Position numbers and translations under genes: made by a program. The notes below the pieces were generated by a model. The model worked only from the letters and a program-made list of their open reading frames with translations, searched no databases and was not told where the DNA came from. A stretch of 64,000 nt of DNA from Microvirga antarctica (GTDB lineage Bacteria; Pseudomonadota; Alphaproteobacteria; Rhizobiales; Beijerinckiaceae): the NCBI RefSeq assembly GCF_017921815.1, contig NZ_JAGEMM010000001.1:1054001-1118000 (forward strand). Direction: 5' to 3'. This document shows positions 57,462 through 64,000 of this stretch, piece by piece (within the stretch, counting starts at the first letter, position 1; every line of letters starts with the position of its first letter).

Positions 57462-60176
57462 ATGGCCAAAGCACCCAAGAAGCCCAAGCTTTCCACCGGG
57501 AAGGCGAACAAACCCGACCTGAAGCCCCTGGACACCTACCTGTCCGATCTGCTGAGCCCAGCAGTGAACCGGGAGCGCAAGGCCGCGGAAGGCTTTGCGG
57601 AGCGCGCCCAGGAAACCTTCATCACCGGAGACGCGGCCGATGTCGATCCGGCGCTGGCCCGCAAGCTCGGATTGCGCGCGCCCGACAGCGGCCCGGATGG
57701 GGTCGAGGAGCTGGGGGAACCGCCGGTCGACGTCAACGGCGTCTCGGCGACGGTCGATGCGCTGACGAAACTGCTGACGGAAGGCGACCCGCGATTCAAG
57801 AACGGCAAGCTCTGGACGCCTCACCGCCCGGCCCGCCCGGACAAATCCGAGGGCGGCATTCCCTTCAAGCTGGTGTCGGAATTCGAACCCGCCGGCGACC
57901 AGCCGGTGGCCATCGCCGAGTTGGTGGACGGCGTGCGCCGGCAGGAACGCGATCAGGTGCTGCTGGGCGTCACCGGGTCCGGCAAGACCTTCACCATGGC
58001 CAAGGTGATCGAGGAGACGCAGCGCCCTGCCCTGATCCTGGCCCCCAACAAGACGCTGGCCGCGCAGCTCTATGGGGAGTTCAAGTCGTTCTTTCCCGAG
58101 AACGCCGTGGAGTACTTCGTCTCCTACTACGATTACTATCAGCCCGAGGCCTATGTGGCCCGGTCCGATACCTTCATCGAGAAGGAAAGCTCGATCAACG
58201 AGCAGATCGACCGCATGCGCCACTCGGCGACCCGCGCGCTCATCGAGCGCGACGACGTCATCATCGTGGCGTCGGTGTCGTGCATCTACGGTATCGGCTC
58301 GGTCGAGACCTATACGGCCATGACCTTTTCGGTGAAGGTGGGCGAGCGCATCGAGCAGCGCCAGCTCATCGCCGACCTCGTGGCCCTGCAATACAAGCGC
58401 ATCCAGAACGATTTTGCCCGCGGCACCTTTCGCGTCCGTGGCGATTCCATCGAACTCTTTCCGGCCCACCTGGAAGACCGCGCCTGGCGCATCGGGCTGT
58501 TCGGCGACGAGATCGAGAACATCGTCGAGTTCGACCCGCTGACCGGCCGCAAGACCAATGATCTCGCCTTCGTGAAGGTCTATGCGAATTCGCACTACGT
58601 GACCCCGCGTCCGACGCTCCAGCAGGCCGTCAAGGGCATCGAATCCGAGCTGCAGAACCGCCTGCAGGAACTCTCCCGCATGGGACGCCTGCTCGAGGCG
58701 CAACGGCTGGAGCAGCGCACGCAGTTCGACCTTGAAATGATCGAGGCCACGGGCGTCTGCAACGGCATCGAGAACTATTCGCGCTACCTCACCGGCCGCA
58801 AGCCGGGCGAGCCGCCGCCGACCCTGTTCGAGTATTTGCCCGACAATGCGCTGGTCTTCACAGACGAGAGTCATGTGACCGTGCCGCAGATCGGCGGGAT
58901 GTATCGCGGCGACTTCAGGCGCAAGGCGACGCTGGCCGAATACGGCTTCCGCCTGCCGTCCTGCCTCGACAACCGTCCATTGCGGTTCGAGGAATGGGAC
59001 GCCATGCGGCCCCAATCGGTCCACGTGTCGGCGACACCGTCGAAATGGGAGATGGAGCAGACCGGCGGCATCTTCGTCGAGCAGGTGATCCGGCCCACCG
59101 GCCTCATCGACCCGCCGGTGGAAATCCGCCCGGCGCGCAACCAGGTCGACGATCTGCTGGGCGAGATCAGGGAGGTGTCGGCGGCAGGCTATCGCACGCT
59201 CGTCACGACGCTCACCAAGCGCATGGCCGAGGACCTGACCGAATACCTGCACGAGAACGGCATCCGCGTGCGCTACATGCACTCCGACATCGACACGCTG
59301 GAGCGCATCGAGATCATCCGCGACCTGCGTCTTGGGGCCTTCGACGTGCTCATCGGCATCAACCTGCTGCGCGAGGGCCTCGACATTCCCGAATGTGCGC
59401 TGGTGGGCATTCTCGATGCCGACAAGGAGGGCTTCCTGCGATCGGAGACCTCGCTGGTGCAGACCATCGGCCGCGCCGCGCGAAACGTCGACGGCCGGGT
59501 GATCCTGTATGCGGATCACATGACCGGCTCAATGGAGCGCGCCATTGCCGAGACCGACCGGCGGCGCGCCAAGCAGGTCGCCTACAACGAAGAGCACGGC
59601 ATCACGCCGCAGAGCATCAAGAAGAACATCGGCGACATTCTCGAGAGCGTTTACGAGCGCGATCACGTCTCGGTGGATGCGGGCCTGACGAAGGGCGGGG
59701 TGACCGTCGGCCACAATCTCAAGACTGTCATTGCCGACATGGAAAAGCGCATGCGGGAGGCAGCCGCCAATCTCGACTTCGAGGAAGCGGCCCGCCTGCG
59801 CGACGAGCTCAAGCGCCTGCAGGCGACGCAGCTTGCCATCAGCGACGATCCGCTTGCGCGCCAGACCGACGTGGAGCGCGAGGCGGGCAAGTATGGGGGC
59901 TCGCGCAAATACGGCCGCAACGCCGATCTCCCGCCGCGTGGCCTGCCCGCCTCCCCGGAGGGCGCAAGCCCCGGCATCGAGGATGCCAGTTCCTACGGCC
60001 CGGGCGGTAGGGGCCGGTCGGATGAGGGGACCCGTATTCGCAAACCCTCGCTAGATGAGATGGGCCCCGGCACGGACCGGGAGGTGCCGTTGAACTTCAA
60101 GGAGCGGCCGAAGGCCCGCAGCACCCAGGGCCTGGCAGGGCAGAAGCCGAAGTATAAGGGCGGGCGCGGCAAGTAA
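57462..60176 (+). CDS. uvrB: Excinuclease ABC subunit UvrB
   Basis: A 904-residue nucleotide-excision-repair helicase, longer than E. coli UvrB (673). The UvrB core begins near 130 ([20 protein letters not shown]), with Walker [11 protein letters not shown] (near 167), the [11 protein letters not shown] beta-hairpin, [13 protein letters not shown], the [20 protein letters not shown] box, and [21 protein letters not shown] UvrC-binding UVR motif ([20 protein letters not shown]) is near 765-785. The N-terminal 120 residues and the last 110 are charged, low-complexity extensions. The ATG at 57462 is chosen because its N-terminus matches family forms. Confidence 0.96.
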   Translation: MAKAPKKPKLSTGKANKPDLKPLDTYLSDLLSPAVNRERKAAEGFAERAQETFITGDAADVDPALARKLGLRAPDSGPDGVEELGEPPVDVNGVSATVDALTKLLTEGDPRFKNGKLWTPHRPARPDKSEGGIPFKLVSEFEPAGDQPVAIAELVDGVRRQERDQVLLGVTGSGKTFTMAKVIEETQRPALILAPNKTLAAQLYGEFKSFFPENAVEYFVSYYDYYQPEAYVARSDTFIEKESSINEQIDRMRHSATRALIERDDVIIVASVSCIYGIGSVETYTAMTFSVKVGERIEQRQLIADLVALQYKRIQNDFARGTFRVRGDSIELFPAHLEDRAWRIGLFGDEIENIVEFDPLTGRKTNDLAFVKVYANSHYVTPRPTLQQAVKGIESELQNRLQELSRMGRLLEAQRLEQRTQFDLEMIEATGVCNGIENYSRYLTGRKPGEPPPTLFEYLPDNALVFTDESHVTVPQIGGMYRGDFRRKATLAEYGFRLPSCLDNRPLRFEEWDAMRPQSVHVSATPSKWEMEQTGGIFVEQVIRPTGLIDPPVEIRPARNQVDDLLGEIREVSAAGYRTLVTTLTKRMAEDLTEYLHENGIRVRYMHSDIDTLERIEIIRDLRLGAFDVLIGINLLREGLDIPECALVGILDADKEGFLRSETSLVQTIGRAARNVDGRVILYADHMTGSMERAIAETDRRRAKQVAYNEEHGITPQSIKKNIGDILESVYERDHVSVDAGLTKGGVTVGHNLKTVIADMEKRMREAAANLDFEEAARLRDELKRLQATQLAISDDPLARQTDVEREAGKYGGSRKYGRNADLPPRGLPASPEGASPGIEDASSYGPGGRGRSDEGTRIRKPSLDEMGPGTDREVPLNFKERPKARSTQGLAGQKPKYKGGRGK

Positions 60177-60259
60177 GATGAGCCCGATCCGCAAAAATTC
60201 GCTGGACAGGAATTCTATACTACTCCATCTTATAGCCTAGCTTACGTTAGGAGCGGTCC

Positions 60260-60979
60260 ATGTGCGTCCAGTGCCAAGCCTCTTCGCGCTTTTCCCGTCG
60301 CCGCTTCATCGCCCTCGGAGCATCGGCCATCGCCGCGTGCCAGGTTGCGGCGCCGGCGTTTGCTCAAGCACCAGCGGCCCCTCCCCCCAACGCCATCCCG
60401 CCGGAGGAAGCTCTCAAACGTATCATGGACGGCAACGGGCGCTACGTCGCGAACACGACCATGATCAAGGACTTTTCCGTCGGGCGCACGGCTCGTGCGG
60501 CCGCCCAATATCCGATCGCCGCCATCCTCAGTTGCGCGGATTCGCGGCTGGCCCCTGAACTGACCTTCGACCAAGGGCCCGGCGAGCTTTTCGTCGTTCG
60601 TCTTGCCGGGAACTTCGTCAATGACGACGGGCTTGCGAGCCTCGAATACGGCGTGAAGTTTCTCGGGGTTCCGCTGGTGATGGTGCTCGGCCATTCCGGG
60701 TGCGGCGCAGTGGCCGCCACCATCAAAGTCGTCGAGGAGAATGTGACGCTCCCCGGGAGCCTTCCGGATCTGGTCAATTCCATCAAGCCGGCAATCCTGG
60801 CCGCACAGGCAAAGAAGCCCGCAAACCTTCTCGCCGAAGCAACGGCCGAGAACGTGCGCTACAACGTCAACAAGCTGACGTCCTCCAACGCGATCCTCGG
60901 GCCTTTGGTAAAAGAAGGCCGGGTGAAGGTTGTGGGTGGCATCTACGATATCGCGACCGGCTCCGTCTCGCTGCTGTGA
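60260..60979 (+). CDS. Exported beta-carbonic anhydrase
   Basis: A 239-residue protein with a twin-arginine-like signal (SRRRFIALGASAIAACQVAA) and cleavage near AFAQA. The zinc site is intact: Cys-Asp-Ser-Arg in LSCADSRLAPE (near 90) and His-x2-Cys in LGHSGCGAVAA (near 143). It interconverts carbon dioxide and bicarbonate, probably in the periplasm. The first 12 residues before the SRRR motif are unusual but in frame with the ATG at 60260 (AGGAGCGGTCC upstream). Confidence 0.9.
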   Translation: MCVQCQASSRFSRRRFIALGASAIAACQVAAPAFAQAPAAPPPNAIPPEEALKRIMDGNGRYVANTTMIKDFSVGRTARAAAQYPIAAILSCADSRLAPELTFDQGPGELFVVRLAGNFVNDDGLASLEYGVKFLGVPLVMVLGHSGCGAVAATIKVVEENVTLPGSLPDLVNSIKPAILAAQAKKPANLLAEATAENVRYNVNKLTSSNAILGPLVKEGRVKVVGGIYDIATGSVSLL

Positions 60980-61267
60980 GCGATCGAGGGCATTCCTTAT
61001 AAGGCCATCGGCAATCCGTGACGTCCCAGGCGCGGCGATCGCTTTCTCGTGCACAGAACGCCAAGGGATCGCCCGATGAGCGCGGATCGCCACATGGTCC
61101 CCGGCCCCGCCGGGAAGGCCCGTTTTCTAAAGAGGCGACGCGGACAGGTTTTGCCCGGACTCGGTCCCTCGCCTTCGCTTTGGGATTGCGCATTCCGTTG
61201 CGTTATGCATTGTCAGATGCTGTAGTAGTGAGTATCGCTCAAGTAGAATAGCCGGGGAAATACGCTC

Positions 61268-62563
61268 ATGCCGATGTTGGTCGCTGAAACCAAGACGCTC
61301 TTCTCGGATAATTTCTCGGCAAACGGAAAAATCGACTCCAGCAAATGGAGCTTCAACGAGTACGCCAAAGGCGGCTCCTTCTACGGCAATACCCAGCAGC
61401 GACAGGAACTTCCCTCGGCGTCGGACGGCGTCATGCACCTGCGGCTCGACACCTACAATCCGTCCGATCCGAAAGGGAAAACCTTCTTCGGCTCGGAAGC
61501 GATCACCAAGCAGTTGTTCAGCACAGGCGGCGCCGGCATCGCGTTCGAGGCCAAGGCGCGGTTCGTTGACGACCAGCGTGGCATCATCGGTGGCTTCTTC
61601 ACCTTCGCGGGTCCGCCGGACACCCACGACGAGATCGATTTCGAGGCCCTGTCCAACAGCAACACGAAGATCCAGACCAACATCTATCATCGCGAACCCC
61701 TGGGCGAGGGCCACCCGGAATCCTTCCCCCTCTCGGATAGCTTGACGTCGTTCCATACCTACCGGATCGAATGGCTGCCGAACGCCGTTCGATGGCTGGT
61801 CGACGGCACGGTGGTGCGAACGGAAACCGGGCGCGTTCCCGACAAGGCGATGGCGCTTCACTTCAACATCTGGGGGCCACCCGCGTCCTGGCTGACTGGT
61901 GACGCGAGCCTGGTTCCCGTCGGCAACAAAGCCCAGAACAAGAGCTTTCTGTTCGATGTGACGTCCGTGAAAGTGGAGCAGCTCTCGAGCGCCATCGGCG
62001 GCGACGCGGCCGAGACGCTGCGGGGGACCGGCAACAATGACTGGCTGGACGGCGGCGGCGGGCACGACCGGCTTTTTGGCGGCAACGGCAATGACACATT
62101 GTCAGGCGGCAGCGACGTCGACACGCTGGGCGCTGGCAGCAGTGATGCGTCCTTCGCACGGGCAGCGTCCCCGTCCGGCGCTGCCGGCAATGACAGGCTC
62201 ATCGGTGGCAACGGGGCCGACAAACTGATCGGCGGGCGCGGTGCCGATAGTTTCGTCTACACGTCGCTGAAGGACAGCACCGTCGCCAAGACCGGTCGCG
62301 ACAGCATCTGGGATTTTTCAGCAAAGCAAGGCGACAAGGTCGACCTGTCGGCGCTCGATGCCAATACGGGCCGCGACGGGAACCAGGCGTTCTCCTTCAT
62401 CGGAAAATCCGCGTTCCATCAGAAAGCCGGCGAGTTGCGCTACGACAAAATCTCGGCGCAGAATTCTATCGTCTACGGCGATGTGAACGGGGACGGCGTT
62501 GCCGATTTCGCCATCCATGTGAAGGGCTCGCTCGCCATCGCCAAAGGCTACTTCATTCTCTAG
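61268..62563 (+). CDS. GH16 glycoside hydrolase with RTX repeats (secreted)
   Basis: A 431-residue protein. The GH16 domain is about 10-230, with the catalytic motif HDEIDFEALSN (near 119-129), then RTX calcium-binding nonapeptides (GNNDWLDGGGGHDRLFGGNG, NDRLIGGNGADKLIGGRG; about 245-330) and a C-terminal part (DSIWDFSAKQGDKVDLSALD). No N-terminal signal, as expected for type I secretion. The layout matches bacterial exopolysaccharide- or glucan-cleaving enzymes such as ExsH. No type I exporter gene is in the window. It is convergent with the HWE kinase gene. Confidence 0.88.
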   Translation: MPMLVAETKTLFSDNFSANGKIDSSKWSFNEYAKGGSFYGNTQQRQELPSASDGVMHLRLDTYNPSDPKGKTFFGSEAITKQLFSTGGAGIAFEAKARFVDDQRGIIGGFFTFAGPPDTHDEIDFEALSNSNTKIQTNIYHREPLGEGHPESFPLSDSLTSFHTYRIEWLPNAVRWLVDGTVVRTETGRVPDKAMALHFNIWGPPASWLTGDASLVPVGNKAQNKSFLFDVTSVKVEQLSSAIGGDAAETLRGTGNNDWLDGGGGHDRLFGGNGNDTLSGGSDVDTLGAGSSDASFARAASPSGAAGNDRLIGGNGADKLIGGRGADSFVYTSLKDSTVAKTGRDSIWDFSAKQGDKVDLSALDANTGRDGNQAFSFIGKSAFHQKAGELRYDKISAQNSIVYGDVNGDGVADFAIHVKGSLAIAKGYFIL

Positions 62564-62620
62564 GAAATCTCGCGCCTGTGCCGGGAGAGGGGCCGCCGCC
62601 GTCCGTGGGGCGCGTCCTGC

Positions 62621-63934
62621 TTAGAGCGGGACCGAGAACGAGCAGCGCAGCCCGCCCGGGTCGAAGCGCATCGTCAGCGCACCGTCGAGTTCGGCGCAGA
62701 TGCTGCGCTCGATGAGCCGTGAACCGAAACCCTTGCGTTCGGGCTCCTGCACGACGGGTCCGTCGCGCTCGGTCCAGTCCACGACCACGTGCGGGCATCC
62801 ATCCTCGTTTGTCACCTGCCAGTCGATGGCGACACTGCCGATTTGGCTGGAGAGCGCACCGTATTTGGCCGCGTTGGTGGCCAGCTCATGGAAAGCCATG
62901 CCGAAGCCCAGCGCCTGGCGCGGCGTGAGCCGCACCGGTTCCCCGGTGAGACTGACCCGCTGCCCGTCGACGCCGCCGAACGGGTTGAGCTCCGCGCAGA
63001 GGATTTCACGCATCGAGGCGCTCTCCCACAATTCCTGGGTCAGGATATTGTGGGTGGCCGACAGGGCCAGAAGGCGGGCCTGAAACGCTTCGCGAAAGGC
63101 TGCGAGGGTCGGGCTGTTGCGCAGGGTCTGGAGCGCCAGCGACTGCACCACGGCCAACGTGTTCTTGACCCGGTGATTGAGCTCGTGGATCAGGAGAGCC
63201 TGTCGCTCCTGGGCAAGCTTGCGTTCGGTCACATCGAGACACGCGCCGATCATCAGCGGCGTGGAGGCGCCCTTTCCGTCGCGGATCATCCGGCTGCGCG
63301 CATCCATCCAGCGGATCGTCCCGTCCGGGCGGATGGCCCGGAATTCGTATTCGGCCACACCCTTGGCGAAGGCCTCATCGACCACCCGCCGCACATGCGC
63401 GCGATCGTCAGGATGGATCATGCGCATGAAATCGGCCTCCGAACGCGGCGCCGCATCGGGTTCCAAGCCGAACAGATGGACCAGGGCCGGGTCCCAGGCT
63501 ACCTGCTTGGTGCGCAGGTCCCAGCGCCAGGTTCCGGTACCGGAGGCCTCAAGCGCCGCCACAAGTCTCTCCTGGGCAACCTCGAGTCGCTCGACGGTCG
63601 CCCTCAGGGAAGCGGCGACCGCCACCGACAGGCCGGCGCTGCCCAGATAAAGAGAGAGATCGACCAGGCTGCGCATCGAGAGCACAGGCTGGCCTTCCGG
63701 TGGCATCACGATGATGGCGGCAGCGCCAAGGAGCAGGGCAAAGAGCCCGACGCGGCTGCCCCCTAGGACCGCGGCCGCCAGGACCACCGGATAAAGGGTG
63801 ATATCGCAAAGCGTGTCGCCCAAGAGCGGATGAAGCGCGAGACGCAGCCCAACCGCCAGCGCCACCATGGCGGCGGCGGTCCAGTACGGGAGCCCGAAAG
63901 CAGATGGCAGAAGTGTCGTATAGCGGATGAGCAC
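62621..63934 (-). CDS. HWE-family sensor histidine kinase with DUF4118-like membrane region and PAS domain
   Basis: A 437-residue membrane kinase. Hydrophobic N-terminal segments (about 15-100, including LYPVVLAAAVLGGSRVGLFA) are followed by a PAS domain (about 125-240, GTWRWDLRTKQVAWDPALVH; IHPDDRAHVRRVVDEAFAKG). The HWE phosphoacceptor region is LIHELNHRVKNTLAVVQSL (His near 251), and FHELATNAAKYGAL and GFGSRLIERSI form the ATP-binding part. HWE kinases often feed the general stress response (PhyR-NepR-EcfG) in alphaproteobacteria; the partner is unknown here. The GTG start (63934) is 8 bases from a long inverted repeat. Confidence 0.9.
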   Translation of the reverse strand: MLIRYTTLLPSAFGLPYWTAAAMVALAVGLRLALHPLLGDTLCDITLYPVVLAAAVLGGSRVGLFALLLGAAAIIVMPPEGQPVLSMRSLVDLSLYLGSAGLSVAVAASLRATVERLEVAQERLVAALEASGTGTWRWDLRTKQVAWDPALVHLFGLEPDAAPRSEADFMRMIHPDDRAHVRRVVDEAFAKGVAEYEFRAIRPDGTIRWMDARSRMIRDGKGASTPLMIGACLDVTERKLAQERQALLIHELNHRVKNTLAVVQSLALQTLRNSPTLAAFREAFQARLLALSATHNILTQELWESASMREILCAELNPFGGVDGQRVSLTGEPVRLTPRQALGFGMAFHELATNAAKYGALSSQIGSVAIDWQVTNEDGCPHVVVDWTERDGPVVQEPERKGFGSRLIERSICAELDGALTMRFDPGGLRCSFSVPL

Positions 63935-63942
63935 GCGGGCAT

Positions 63943-63979
63943 GTCCCTACGAAAGTTATGACATAACATTCGTAGGGAC
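63943..63979. repeat. 37-base near-perfect inverted repeat before the HWE kinase gene
   Basis: GTCCCTACGAAAGTTATG (63943-63960), a single A, then CATAACATTCGTAGGGAC (63962-63979): 18-bp arms with one mismatch. On the minus strand, the arm next to the kinase includes AGGGAC, the likely Shine-Dalgarno sequence, 8 bases before the GTG start. It could be an operator or an RNA hairpin that hides the ribosome site. Confidence 0.75.
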
Positions 63980-64000
63980 TTCTCGCTAGCCGTCCGTGCA

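Noticed and set aside
57054..59519. An 821-codon minus-strand open frame
   Set aside because: Antisense to uvrB, whose motifs are intact; no domain of its own.

Overview
The window is a chromosomal segment of a high-GC alphaproteobacterium, most likely a member of the Hyphomicrobiales (Rhizobiales) near the Methylobacteriaceae or Bosea/Microvirga. The evidence is the dnaG-rpoD order, the trxB-LysR (VtlR/LsrB type) pair, an oxyR-catalase divergon, DUF992, DUF3775, TIGR02466, HWE-kinase and ELM1-type genes, and protein sequences typical of that order. I see no insertion sequence, prophage, CRISPR array or rRNA. The gene density and codon style are uniform, so this looks like core chromosome with some lineage-specific small genes.

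Layout. 1-6 kb: a signalling pair (an RpfC-like membrane kinase fragment cut by the window edge, and a REC-PAS-GGDEF-EAL protein), a GDP-mannose enzyme (ManC) and an ABC-F ATPase. 6-9.7 kb: cspA followed by a run of very small genes, some secreted, and a frameshifted general-stress flavin protein. 10-14 kb: two regulator/enzyme divergons (LysR with an alpha/beta hydrolase; AraC with a quinone-type oxidoreductase), then a tRNA with anticodon CAT. 14.5-21.7 kb: a class III cyclase, an Fe/2OG oxygenase-like protein, an Fsr-like MFS pump, and the peroxide-defence divergon katA/oxyR with a membrane protein gene coupled to oxyR. 21.7-34.3 kb: housekeeping genes rpoD, dnaG, yqeY, carA, carB and greA, with a methyltransferase and a GtrA protein between carA and carB. 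34.3-42.7 kb: an Lrp regulator, ELM1-like protein, trxB, a VtlR/LsrB-type LysR regulator, a probable AbcR-type small RNA, fadD, and a divergent EF-G paralogue. 42.8-51.7 kb: aspartate aminotransferase, a TctC-type binding protein, a PQQ sugar dehydrogenase, small membrane proteins, a C13 (legumain-like) peptidase and a DUF1501/DUF1800 pair. 51.7-55 kb: an ECF sigma/RskA-type anti-sigma module with a DUF4394 protein and a fasciclin protein. 55-64 kb: a phytase-like secreted protein, uvrB, an exported beta-carbonic anhydrase, a GH16-RTX exoenzyme and an HWE sensor kinase preceded by a 37-base near-perfect inverted repeat.

The two most informative non-coding signals are (a) a small RNA directly downstream of the VtlR-type gene. 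It has a hairpin whose loop exposes an anti-Shine-Dalgarno CTTCCTCCC, ends in a strong intrinsic terminator, and is preceded by a LysR-type dyad. And (b) one shared two-box promoter, GC(A/G)TCC-N17-GTA(T/C)(G/C)C, found at the correct position and orientation in front of the ECF sigma gene, the DUF4394 gene and the fasciclin gene. This defines a small ECF regulon directly from sequence.

Limits: family names come from reading translated sequence without database searches. Start sites were chosen by Shine-Dalgarno position and expected family N-termini. Hairpins were found by eye and no folding energies were computed.
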